NCBI GenBank assembly: GCA_958349325.1 | Contig: CATWCP010000003.1 | Location: 1 to 64,000 of the forward strand | Reading direction: 5' to 3' | DNA length: 64,000 nucleotides | Source: an uncultured Collinsella sp. | GTDB taxonomy: Bacteria > Actinomycetota > Coriobacteriia > Coriobacteriales > Coriobacteriaceae | In this document: positions 35,094-45,598 of the stretch, piece by piece | Layout: each line of letters starts with the position of its first letter | Position numbering within the stretch: the first letter of the stretch is position 1 | Position numbers and translations under genes: made by a program | The notes under the pieces: model-generated | Databases searched by the model: none | What the model was told of the DNA's origin: nothing | The model's input: the letters and a program-made list of their open reading frames with translations, nothing else

Positions 35094-35253
35094 TTTCAAA
35101 ACTATGCCGGATTACGGGGCTGATTCGGAGACCCCCATCCATACCGGCAATTTTCGATTTTTGACAAGCCATCTACATGCGGTTTTAATTTCGCGATTTT
35201 TGCCATGGTCAAGTAATACAGGTCCAGCCCCGTAATCCGCCATACTTTTGAAA
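35094..35253. repeat. Large nested palindrome, copy 1
   Basis: Outer arms at 35094-35122 and 35225-35253 (29 bases, two mismatches; contain GGATTACGGGGCTG). The centre (35165-35200) holds AAGCCATCTACATGCGGTTT..AATTTCGCGAT, which recurs with one or two changes at 36617-36652 between entirely different outer arms. Confidence 0.8.
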
Positions 35254-35409
35254 CCAGCCCATTTGGGACGGGCCTCTTTTAGCTACTTTTGCCCGAACGT
35301 TCGCTAGACAGCCCATGCTAAGGAGTGTCCCAAGGTGCCGGCATAAAAGGAACGTCCCTATGTGCCGGGCTTGGGATACCATGGTGGCAACCTAGCGAAA
35401 GGATGTTTC

Positions 35410-36498
35410 ATGGCACATGTCGATGACCAGCGTGTGGCGCGCGTGCTCGATGCGCTCGAGGCTCAGCACCCCGGCGCACAGCTGCTCGTAAACGACCCTT
35501 GGTCAATCTATTACCTGACCGGCTTTTATGCCGATATGTTCGAGCGTTTTTGCGGCGTGTTGCTCACACGCGGTAGAGAGCCCGTGATCTTGGTTAACGC
35601 GCTGCATCAGCTGCCCGAGTATGACAATGCCCGCGTTGCTTACCACACCGATACCGATATCGTGACCGATGCCATCGCGCGCGAGATCGATCCGACCAAG
35701 CCGCTTGGCATCGATACCGTCATGCGCTCCGGCTTTTTGATGCCGCTTATGGAGCGCCACGCCGCCAGCGAGTTTTTCCTGGGTGACTTTGCCGTCACCG
35801 CCGCACGCACCTACAAGGATGCCGCCGAGCAGGAGCTTATGCGCGCGTCCTCGACCGCTAACGACGCTGTGATGGCCGACGCCATCAAGCTCGTCCACGA
35901 GGGTGTGACGGAGCGCGAGATCGCCGACCAGATGCTCGGCTTGTATCGCAAGCACGGCTGCGAGGGCTTTAGCTTTCCGCCCATCGTGAGCTTTGGTGCC
36001 AACGCCGGCGACCCGCATCACGAACCCGACGATACGGTACTCAAGCGCGGCGACGTGGTGCTGTTCGACATTGGCGGACGTCGTCGCAACTACTGCTCGG
36101 ACATGACGCGCACGTTCTTTTGGGGCGAACCGGACGAGGAGACCGCGCGCATCTATGATATCGTGCGTCGCGCCAACGAGGCAGCCGAGGCGCTCATCGC
36201 ACCGGGAGTGCGCATGTGCGACCTGGACCGCGCCGCGCGTGAGGTGATTGAGGATGCGGGCTACGGCAAGTATTTCACGCACCGCCTGGGCCACTCAATT
36301 GGTCTGCAGGACCATGAGCCGGGCGACGTCTCGCTCGTCAACGAGCAGGTCGTAGAGCCCGGCATGACGTTCTCCATCGAACCAGGCATTTACCTCCCCG
36401 GCCGCACCGGCGTCCGCATCGAGGACCTGGCCCTGGTGACCGAGACCGGCGTCGAAATTCTCAACGCCTACCCCCACGATCCGGTCCGCCTAGACTAG
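35410..36498 (+). CDS. M24-family Xaa-Pro aminopeptidase
   Basis: A 362-residue creatinase/prolidase-type peptidase. The N-terminal domain (1-125) is followed by the pita-bread catalytic domain with the five metal ligands visible in GDVVLFDIGGRRRNYCSDMTRTF (two Asp), HRLGHSIGLQDHEPG (His), FSIEPGIYLPG (Glu) and GVRIEDLALVT (Glu). It would remove N-terminal residues before proline in the cytoplasm. The ATG at 35410 has AAAGGA upstream. It is a single-gene unit with its own terminator. Confidence 0.93.
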   Translation: MAHVDDQRVARVLDALEAQHPGAQLLVNDPWSIYYLTGFYADMFERFCGVLLTRGREPVILVNALHQLPEYDNARVAYHTDTDIVTDAIAREIDPTKPLGIDTVMRSGFLMPLMERHAASEFFLGDFAVTAARTYKDAAEQELMRASSTANDAVMADAIKLVHEGVTEREIADQMLGLYRKHGCEGFSFPPIVSFGANAGDPHHEPDDTVLKRGDVVLFDIGGRRRNYCSDMTRTFFWGEPDEETARIYDIVRRANEAAEALIAPGVRMCDLDRAAREVIEDAGYGKYFTHRLGHSIGLQDHEPGDVSLVNEQVVEPGMTFSIEPGIYLPGRTGVRIEDLALVTETGVEILNAYPHDPVRLD

Positions 36499-36546
36499 GC
36501 AATGCGGCAAAGGGGCGGCCCCTTTGCCGCATCCCACCAAAACCGC

Positions 36547-36705
36547 GCCACAAAAACGGCCTATCTACTACGTTTAACCCGCATGGGTCGACCATGCGGG
36601 TCTTTTTTAGAACCAGCAAGCCATCTACCTGCGGTTTTAATTTCGCGATGTTCCGTGTGCTCGAGGGTAGTCGGTAAAACGTAGTAGATAGGCCCATTTC
36701 GTGGC
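36547..36705. repeat. Large nested palindrome, copy 2
   Basis: Outer arms at 36547-36575 and 36677-36705 share GGCCTATCTACTACGTTT, unlike copy 1, but the core at 36617-36652 matches the core of copy 1 (AAGCCATCTACCTGCGGTTT..AATTTCGCGAT). Confidence 0.8.
36577..36608 (+). terminator. Terminator of the aminopeptidase gene
   Basis: Arms ACCCGCATGG and CCATGCGGGT around a five-base loop, followed by CTTTTTT. It is embedded in the left half of the nested palindrome. Confidence 0.85.
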
Positions 36706-36765
36706 AAGCGAGTCAACTCGGGGCACAGGGCAGCCAAAAGCCCCGTCCCAAATTGGCTGCTTTTG

Positions 36766-36832
36766 AGTTGCGGTGATATACGGACTGTTTGAGGCTTCTG
36801 GCTTGTAAAACAGTCCGCATTTCACCGCAACT
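36766..36832. repeat. GTTGCGGTG palindrome, copy 2
   Basis: AGTTGCGGTGATATACGGAC and onward to 36790, with arm 36808-36832; contains ACTGTTT/AAACAGT. It ends 16 bases before the folC stop. Confidence 0.85.
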
Positions 36833-36847
36833 GATGAGGGGACGGGA

Positions 36848-38191
36848 TTAGCGCAGCAGGCCGGCTACTTCGCCGGCTAAGGTGATAGTGCCGGCTGCTA
36901 CGAAGGACTCGCCCGCGGCATCGAAGGCAGCGAGGGCCTCGGACACACTCGGATATACGCCCGTGAGCTTATCGGCATCAACGAGGACGGCGAGCTCCTC
37001 TGCCGGCAGGGCGCGGTCGGAATCGGTCTGGGTCACGACGACGCGGGGGAACGCCGGAACCAAAACGTCGACGATGCCCGCCACGTCCTTATCGGCCAGC
37101 GCGGCACACAGCAGCGTGGGGCGACTCTCCACGCACGGATCGATCTCGTCCAGCGCGTTTACAAAGTTCTCGCAGCTCTGGGGGTTATGACAGGCGTCAA
37201 TCAGCTTGAGCGGATCGGTCCCCAGCACGTCAAAACGACCAGGTGTGGGGCAGCCCATAAGCGACGCATCGAGCTTGTCATGATCGAGCTCGTGACCCAG
37301 ATACCCCTCGCACAGCATAATCGCGCACGCAGCATTCTGCGGCTGATAGGCCGGCTTAACCATGCTCGACGTATAGATGGCACGCGGCGTGGTGCAGCTA
37401 AACTCAACCGCGTCGCCCACATGCGCCGGCACCTTAGTCGTGGCGTGGCTCACCACAAGCGGCACGACGCCGCACTCGCGACAACGAGCATCCATCACGC
37501 GTTGAACGCTCGCCTCGTGTGTGCCCTCGCCCAAAACAACCAAGCGCCCGGGTTTAATAACCGCAGCCTTCTCAGCCGCAATGGCCTCGAGCGTGTCGCC
37601 CAAAATACGTGTGTGATCGAGCCCAATGCCCGTAATGGCAACGGCGACGGGATCGGTCGCACTCGTGGCGTCCCAACGCCCGCCCATGCCAACCTCGAGC
37701 ACGGCAACATCCACCGCGGCCTCGGCAAACACCACAAGCGCTGCGGCCGTCAGCAGGTCAAACGGTGTGATGGAATAGGCGCGCTCCCCCGCTGCCACAC
37801 GACGGGCATTCACTCGATGCCCCGCCTCAACAGCGGCCGAAACGCCACGGGCAAACGCCTCATCGCTCACAACGCGCCCGTCAACCTCCATGCGCTCGGG
37901 ATAGCGCACCAGCTGCGGCGACGTATACAGCGCGGTCTTGAGCCCCTCGCCGCGAAGAATAGCAGCCGAAAAACGCGTAGTCGAAGTCTTGCCATTGGTA
38001 CCGGCAACCTGAATGCAATCGAAATACTCGTCCGGACGCCCCAACTCATCGAGCATATCGACAACCGTCTCGAGTAAAGGACCAGCATCCCCAGAAATCC
38101 GCCCCGTATCAGCAGCAAGCCCCACAGCCTCATCAAACGAAAGCAACTCAAACGAGAAAGGAACGACATACGACCCAGAACGCTTAGCCAT
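36848..38191 (-). CDS. folC: Folylpolyglutamate/dihydrofolate synthase
   Basis: A 447-residue Mur-ligase-family enzyme. It has the P-loop VAGTNGKTSTTRF, the TSPQLVRYPERMEVDG loop, VLEVGMGGRWDATSA and LDHTRILGDTLEAIAAEKA, all typical of FolC, plus a C-terminal domain with DACHNPQSCENFV and LCAALADKDV. It adds glutamate to folates in the cytoplasm. The ATG at 38191 is preferred over an upstream one because the protein then begins MAKRSGSYVV; a GGGGGAC lies upstream. It is a stand-alone gene. Confidence 0.92.
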   Translation of the reverse strand: MAKRSGSYVVPFSFELLSFDEAVGLAADTGRISGDAGPLLETVVDMLDELGRPDEYFDCIQVAGTNGKTSTTRFSAAILRGEGLKTALYTSPQLVRYPERMEVDGRVVSDEAFARGVSAAVEAGHRVNARRVAAGERAYSITPFDLLTAAALVVFAEAAVDVAVLEVGMGGRWDATSATDPVAVAITGIGLDHTRILGDTLEAIAAEKAAVIKPGRLVVLGEGTHEASVQRVMDARCRECGVVPLVVSHATTKVPAHVGDAVEFSCTTPRAIYTSSMVKPAYQPQNAACAIMLCEGYLGHELDHDKLDASLMGCPTPGRFDVLGTDPLKLIDACHNPQSCENFVNALDEIDPCVESRPTLLCAALADKDVAGIVDVLVPAFPRVVVTQTDSDRALPAEELAVLVDADKLTGVYPSVSEALAAFDAAGESFVAAGTITLAGEVAGLLR

Positions 38192-38347
38192 AACCCAAAG
38201 TCCCCCATAACAGAAAAAGAGACCCACCAAAAAGAATGAGCCCCTCGCGTTGACAATATCAGCCTTTATCCGCTTGCAGCGAGATCAAGGCCACAACCAA
38301 GTGGCCCCAACCTACCAGTTGTAAACAACCACGTAAGCGAACTAGGA

Positions 38348-38456
38348 GCGGCCCGACGCTTTGCTCGCCGCAAGTTCCGCACGCAAAGGACAGCACTTAA
38401 TGTGCTGTCCGTCTTGCGCAGGACTGTCCGCAGCGGAGAGCAAAGCGTCGGGCCGC
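38348..38456. repeat. Nested palindrome near valS 3' end
   Basis: Outer arms 38348-38366 and 38438-38456 are perfect over 19 bases (GCGGCCCGACGCTTTGCTC). An inner perfect hairpin GGACAGCAC-TTAAT-GTGCTGTCC lies at 38388-38410. Similar in plan to 41189-41301. It could stop transcription from both sides, but T runs are short. Confidence 0.8.
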
Positions 38457-38471
38457 GTCCCCCAGTACCGC

Positions 38472-41168
<2,697 letters not shown>

Positions 41169-41188
41169 ATATCTCTCCCTTGCCCGTC

Positions 41189-41301
41189 GGCGTGTCCGCC
41201 TGCTTGGTTTTCGCTCGGTCAGGTCCTGGCTCGCACGAAGAGCACATTTAGTGCTCTTCGGCTCGTGCGGAATCTACGAAAACCAAGCAGGCGGACACGC
41301 C
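41189..41301. repeat. Nested palindrome upstream of valS
   Basis: Outer arms 41189-41213 and 41277-41301 are perfect over 25 bases (GGCGTGTCCGCCTGCTTGGT..). The inner hairpin CGAAGAGCAC-ATTTA-GTGCTCTTCG is at 41236-41260. On the minus strand the loop reads TAAAT inside CACTAAATGTG, close to CACTTAATGTG at 38396. It lies in the valS leader, so it could affect valS expression. Confidence 0.8.
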
Positions 41302-41376
41302 TTAGGTATCGATTACTTCAGTCTAAAGGTACTAACTTGACAATCTCACAGAATAGCACAGGCATACCTGCCGAAA

Positions 41377-41457
41377 AGGGACAGGTTTATTTTGGTAGGT
41401 TTTATCAGGGGAAACGACATTTGCCCATATAAAACCGACCAAAATAAACCTGTCCCT
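41377..41457. repeat. Palindrome with AGGGACAGGTTTATTTTGGT arms
   Basis: Arms 41377-41405 and 41429-41457 are complementary over 29 bases with one mismatch around a 23-base loop. No second copy was found in this window. Confidence 0.85.
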
Positions 41458-41467
41458 AAATGGCAGG

Positions 41468-41489
41468 TCCCGTGGAGGTTGCCACGGGA
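41468..41489 (-). terminator. Possible clpX terminator hairpin
   Basis: Arms TCCCGTGG and CCACGGGA around a six-base loop, about 17 bases past the clpX stop; no strong T run follows on the minus strand. Confidence 0.45.
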
Positions 41490-41505
41490 TCTGGATTCAA
41501 GCTAT

Positions 41506-42912
41506 TTACCCGTAGATGCGCTGGGGCTGTTCTTCGCCCTTTACGGAGGCTTCGGTCACGATGACCTTGGAAACGCCCTCCTCGCTGGGGAGATCGAACA
41601 TCGTCTGCTGCAGCACGTCCTCGCAGATGGAACGCAGGCCGCGGGCGCCGGTCTTGCGGGCAAGCGCCATGCGGGCGATCTCGTGCAGGGCGGCGTCCTC
41701 AAACTCAAGCTCAACGTCCTCGAGCTGGAACATCTTGCGGTACTGACGCACCACGGCGTTCTTGGGCTCGATCAGGATCGACACCAAGTCGTCCTCGTCG
41801 AGCGCCTGCGTCTGGGTGACGACGGGCGTACGTCCCACAAACTCGGGGATCATGCCAAAGGCGTTGAGGTCCTGCGGGAGCACCTGGCGCAGCAGGTCGT
41901 TCTCGTCGACCGAGGTGGGGCCGGCGATCTCAGAGTTAAAGCCCACACCCTTGTTGCCCACGCGATCGGCGATGATCTTGTCCAGACCCACAAAGGCACC
42001 ACCGCAGATGAACAGGATGTTGGTCGTGTCGATCTGTAGCAGCTCCTGCTGGGGATGTTTGCGACCGCCGGTGGGCGGAACGCTTGCCACCGTGCCCTCA
42101 AGAATCTTAAGCAGCGCCTGCTGAACGCCCTCGCCCGAAACATCGCGGGTAATGGAGAGGTTCTCGGCCTTGCGGGCGATCTTGTCGATCTCGTCCACGT
42201 AGATAATGCCAACCTGTGCGCGCTCAATGTCGCCATCGGCAGCATTGATGAGCTTGAGCAAGATGTTCTCCACGTCCTCGCCCACATAGCCGGCCTCGGT
42301 GAGCGCGGTGGCATCGGCGATGGCAAACGGCACCTCGAGGATGCGCGCGAGCGTCTGAGCCAACAGGGTCTTGCCGGTACCGGTGGGACCGAGCAGCAGG
42401 ATGTTGGACTTGGCGAGCTCTACCTCGTCCATATCGTCGTCGAACTGCGAGCCCATGCCGTCGTCAAAGGCAGACACCGCGGCGCCGCCCTCGATCACGC
42501 GGCGATAGTGGTTGTACACGGCCACCGACATAGCGCGCTTGGCGTCCTCCTGACCCATAACATAGGCCGAAAGCTCGTCATAGATCTCGTGCGGCGTCGG
42601 CACGTGCGTGATGACCTGGCGGTCGTCCTCGAGCTCAAAGCCCTCGGTCTCGGGGTCCACGGCGGGCTGGGATGCAGCCTGGCCGCGGTCGTTGAGGAAG
42701 CCCGGCAGCTTGCCGTTGCGGGCAGCGTCCATAAAGTCCGAAGCCAGCGACTCCTCCAGAATCTCGGAACAGGCGGCGACGCACTCGTCACAGATAAAGA
42801 TGTTGGTCGGGCCCTTTACGAGGCGACGAACCTGGCCCTGCTCTTTTCCGCAGAAGGAGCAGCGGATGGGGTTGCCGTTCTCGTCAAAGTTGTCCTGCAT
42901 GTTTCCTGCCAT
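41506..42912 (-). CDS. clpX: ClpX, ATP-binding subunit of the ClpXP protease
   Basis: A 468-residue AAA+ unfoldase. The N-terminal zinc-binding domain has [12 protein letters not shown] and [10 protein letters not shown]; Walker A is [18 protein letters not shown], Walker [12 protein letters not shown], the pore loop [10 protein letters not shown] and the ClpP-docking loop near [13 protein letters not shown] are present. It unfolds tagged proteins and feeds them to ClpP. The ATG at 42912 follows the clpP stop by one base with AGGA upstream, so clpP and clpX are coupled. Confidence 0.96.
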   Translation of the reverse strand: MAGNMQDNFDENGNPIRCSFCGKEQGQVRRLVKGPTNIFICDECVAACSEILEESLASDFMDAARNGKLPGFLNDRGQAASQPAVDPETEGFELEDDRQVITHVPTPHEIYDELSAYVMGQEDAKRAMSVAVYNHYRRVIEGGAAVSAFDDGMGSQFDDDMDEVELAKSNILLLGPTGTGKTLLAQTLARILEVPFAIADATALTEAGYVGEDVENILLKLINAADGDIERAQVGIIYVDEIDKIARKAENLSITRDVSGEGVQQALLKILEGTVASVPPTGGRKHPQQELLQIDTTNILFICGGAFVGLDKIIADRVGNKGVGFNSEIAGPTSVDENDLLRQVLPQDLNAFGMIPEFVGRTPVVTQTQALDEDDLVSILIEPKNAVVRQYRKMFQLEDVELEFEDAALHEIARMALARKTGARGLRSICEDVLQQTMFDLPSEEGVSKVIVTEASVKGEEQPQRIYG

Positions 42913-42913
42913 C

Positions 42914-43534
42914 CTAGGCATCCTTCGCGGCGAGATCGCGCGAGGTGACAATACGGTCGATCAGACCGTAGTCGAGGGCTTCGGCAGCGGTCAAGTAGTT
43001 ATCACGCTCGGTGTCGGCCTGGACCTTCTCGATGGGCTGGCCCGAGGCGTCGGACAGGATCTGGTTGAGCTCGCGGCGAGTCTTCTTGATCTCCTCGGCA
43101 ACGATCTCAATCTCGGTCTGCTGACCCTGGGCACCGCCGCTGGGCTGGTGAATCATGACCTTGGAGTGCGGCAGGCAGAAGCGCTTGCCCTTGGCGCCGG
43201 CCGAAAGCAGCACGGCGGCCATGGACGCGGCCATACCGACGCAGATGGTGGAGACCTGCGGCTTAATGAAGTTCATGGTGTCCAGAATCGCCAGGCCGGA
43301 GTAGACCTCGCCGCCGGGCGAATTAATGTAGAGCGAGATATCCTTCTCGGCATCCTGGCTCTCAAGATGCAGCAGCTGGGCAACGACCAGGTTGGCGCTG
43401 ACGGAGTTGATCTCCTCGCCCAAGAAGATGATGCGGTCGTTGAGCAGGCGCGAATAGATATCGTAGCTGCGCTCGCCGCGCGGCGTCTGCTCGATAACGT
43501 ATGGCACGAGGGCGGAATCGAACTTAGCGATCAT
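42914..43534 (-). CDS. clpP: ClpP proteolytic subunit
   Basis: A 206-residue serine protease. The catalytic Ser is in [13 protein letters not shown], the His in [13 protein letters not shown] and the Asp in the [13 protein letters not shown] region. [14 protein letters not shown] is also typical. The start [13 protein letters not shown] at 43534 is chosen from family N-termini with GGAG six bases upstream. Operon order is tig, clpP, clpX. Confidence 0.96.
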   Translation of the reverse strand: MIAKFDSALVPYVIEQTPRGERSYDIYSRLLNDRIIFLGEEINSVSANLVVAQLLHLESQDAEKDISLYINSPGGEVYSGLAILDTMNFIKPQVSTICVGMAASMAAVLLSAGAKGKRFCLPHSKVMIHQPSGGAQGQQTEIEIVAEEIKKTRRELNQILSDASGQPIEKVQADTERDNYLTAAEALDYGLIDRIVTSRDLAAKDA

Positions 43535-43581
43535 ACGCATCTCCATTTCTCTCTTGCGGACCAAATTGGTTCTAGATAAAC

Positions 43582-43620
43582 GTACGGTGCCCGCATGCTA
43601 TGCATTGGCTGGCACCGTAC
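43582..43620. terminator. Hairpin between tig and clpP
   Basis: Arms GTACGGTGCC and GGCACCGTAC (10 bases, perfect) around 19 bases. It may attenuate transcription between tig and clpP. Confidence 0.5.
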
Positions 43621-43697
43621 GAAGCAACCGGATAACCGGTGTATAACTTTACCCCATCACGGGCGCACGCATGCGCTCGCGGGCAAGGTGGTGAGAA

Positions 43698-44996
43698 TTA
43701 CTCGGCGTCCTTGGCGGTCTCGTCGACCTCGGTCACCTTGGCGTTCTCGACCAGGTGGTCGACGGCCTTGGAGCGACGGATGGACTCGCGGACGGCAGGC
43801 ATGCGGCCATCGGCGATGAACTCGGCCTTGGAAGCCTCGACGTCCTTGACGCCGGCCTTCTCGAACTCGGCGTTGATGTCGTCCTCGGTAACCTCAATCT
43901 TGAGCTCACGGGCGAGGGCGTCCAGAGCCAGGGACTCACGGGCAACGTCGTTGGCCTGCTTGTGCAGGTCGCCGATGAACTGCTCCATGGTCAGACCGGA
44001 AGCGGGCAGCCAGGTGTCCAGAGTCATGCCGCGGGCAGCAAGATTGGACAGGAAGTTCTGGCCAAGCTCCTCAAAGACGGACTGCTCGTAGTCGGCGTCC
44101 ATCTCGTCGAGCTGCAGACGCTCGGCGAGAGCGGAGACGCAACGGTTCTCCTTCTCGGCCGGGAGGCGGGAAGCCTTGTCCTGCTCGATCTCGATCTTGA
44201 TGGCGTCGCGCATAGCGTCGATGCTGTCAAAGCCAAAGTCGGACTTGACGAGCTCGTCGGTGAGCTCGGGGGTGTTGCGGACCTTGATGCCCTTGACGGT
44301 GACCTCGACGGTGTGAGTCTCGGCCTCCTCGCCCTCCTCGACCTCGTCGGTCCAGGTGACGGTCTTGACGTCGTCGACGTTAGCGCCGATCAGGGCCTCG
44401 TTGAACTCCTTGGGGTTGCTGTCGCTACCGGCGATGAGCATGCGGCCCTCGGCGGCGAAGTTGTCGGCGTTCTCGACGGCCTTGAGGTCGACGGTCACAT
44501 AGTCGTCAGCCTCGACGGCGCGACCCTCGACGTCCTCGAAGGTGGCACGGTAGTTGAGAAGCATCTCGACCTGGTTGTTGATCTCGGACTCGGTGACCTC
44601 CGCGGGAGGCATCTCGATCTCGACGGCATCGAAGGAGGAGAGCTCGGCAGCAGGACGCAGGGAGAACTCGACGGTGTAGGTGTAGTCCTCGTGATCCTTG
44701 GCGAGGTCGAGCTCCTTGTAGTCACCGTTCTTGGTGGGAACGATGTCCAGCTCGTTGAGGACGGCAGGCTCGTTGGCGGCGATCAGGTCGTTGGTGGCCT
44801 GAGCAAGGGTAGCCTCGGCACCAAGAGCGGAGTCGATGACCGGACGGGGGGCCTTGCCGGCACGGAAGCCCGGGAAGCGGTACTTCTTGGCGGTGTCCTT
44901 GTAGGCCTTCTTGATCGCGGCGTCGACGTCGGCGGCCGGGATGGTGACCGTAGCGGTGAGCTTGGCGTCCTTGACGTCAGAAGCGGTGATGTTCAA
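43698..44996 (-). CDS. tig: Trigger factor
   Basis: A 432-residue ribosome-associated chaperone. The N-terminal ribosome-binding signature GFRAGKAPRPVID is clear (FRxGKxP), followed by the PPIase domain (about 150-240, VTVDLKAVEN ... GANVDDVKTV) and a helical C-terminal domain ending in an acidic tail. A TTG at 44996 is chosen because AGGAGG lies six bases upstream; that AGGAGG itself begins at an ATG (45011) which lacks its own ribosome site. A GTG at 44999 is the alternative. tRNA-Leu lies 92 bases upstream. Confidence 0.93.
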   Translation of the reverse strand: MNITASDVKDAKLTATVTIPAADVDAAIKKAYKDTAKKYRFPGFRAGKAPRPVIDSALGAEATLAQATNDLIAANEPAVLNELDIVPTKNGDYKELDLAKDHEDYTYTVEFSLRPAAELSSFDAVEIEMPPAEVTESEINNQVEMLLNYRATFEDVEGRAVEADDYVTVDLKAVENADNFAAEGRMLIAGSDSNPKEFNEALIGANVDDVKTVTWTDEVEEGEEAETHTVEVTVKGIKVRNTPELTDELVKSDFGFDSIDAMRDAIKIEIEQDKASRLPAEKENRCVSALAERLQLDEMDADYEQSVFEELGQNFLSNLAARGMTLDTWLPASGLTMEQFIGDLHKQANDVARESLALDALARELKIEVTEDDINAEFEKAGVKDVEASKAEFIADGRMPAVRESIRRSKAVDHLVENAKVTEVDETAKDAE

Positions 44997-45087
44997 CACG
45001 TTCCTCCTCATACTGCCCAGCTTATCTGAGGTGCTGGTACCTTTATGCAACAAAGTGTCGCGACGGCCAGGGCCGACGCAGGTGCGA

Positions 45088-45171
45088 TGGTGCGGGCGAA
45101 AGGACTCGAACCTTCACGGGAATCCCACCAGAACCTAAATCTGGCGCGTCTACCAATTCCGCCACGCCCGC
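45088..45171 (-). tRNA. tRNA-Leu (UAG)
   Basis: On the minus strand GCGGGCG pairs with CGCCCGC in the acceptor stem, with CCA encoded. The anticodon arm is CCAGA-TTTAGGT-TCTGG, giving UAG, and there is a long variable arm (GGGATTCCCG) as expected for a leucine tRNA. The T arm contains GGTTCGAGTCC. Confidence 0.96.
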
Positions 45172-45282
45172 ATGAGCGCACAGACTAGGAATGATAGCAG
45201 ATACGAGCGGCAAGCGCACGCACACGTTTTACAGGCTCACGACCTCACCACGAGTACGCATCGGATCCCCCGCCGCCCCATC

Positions 45283-45353
45283 GAAGTTGCGGTGGAATAG
45301 GGACTGTTTGGGGCTCCAGTCCTCCAAAACAGTCCCTATTCCACCGCAACTTC
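45283..45353. repeat. GTTGCGGTG palindrome, copy 3
   Basis: Perfect over 27 bases: starts GAAGTTGCGGTGGAATAGGG and continues to 45309, with the complement at 45327-45353. Confidence 0.88.
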
Positions 45354-45515
45354 GGCGGGACTCGGCAGCCTGGCGATGCTGGCCATGCGCCGGAAAGCGT
45401 GTCCCGGTTTGGGGCCTCGGAATGGGATGTAATTTCCGCTATAGCCATCAACCGGAAACTGCAACCCGTTTTGAGCCCCTATTTCGAGATGCACTTTCCG
45501 CCGAGGGCCTCAAAC

Positions 45516-45561
45516 GGAAACTGCAGCCCACAATTCGGTCGAAAAGTGGGCTGCAGTTTCC
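45516..45561. repeat. GGAAACTGCAGCCCAC hairpin
   Basis: Perfect 16-base arms (45516-45531 and 45546-45561) around 14 bases, ending 38 bases before the molybdenum hydroxylase stop. Might end that transcript, but no T run is seen. Confidence 0.6.
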
Positions 45562-45598
45562 CAAGGCTAGGCAAAGAGCGGCGGATGCGTCGCCTCGC

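Larger units (their letters stand above)
34929..35409. other. Intergenic region with two palindromic elements
   Basis: No gene is seen in 480 bases. It holds a copy of the GTTGCGGTG palindrome (34985-35052) and a large nested palindrome (35094-35253). Confidence 0.6.
36499..36847. other. Intergenic region with terminator and two palindromes
   Basis: Contains in order a perfect hairpin at 36504-36530 (GCGGCAAAGGGG/CCCCTTTGCCGC), the large nested palindrome copy 2 with an inner terminator, and GTTGCGGTG palindrome copy 2. No gene is seen. Confidence 0.6.
41302..41505. other. Intergenic region between valS and clpX
   Basis: Contains the 29-base palindrome at 41377-41457 and the likely clpX terminator. 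No gene is seen. Confidence 0.5.
45172..45598. other. Intergenic region with palindromes
   Basis: No gene in 427 bases. Holds GTTGCGGTG palindrome copy 3 (45283-45353) and a hairpin at 45516-45561. The sequence GGAAACTGCARCCC occurs twice (about 45451 and 45516), suggesting further repeat families. Confidence 0.55.
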
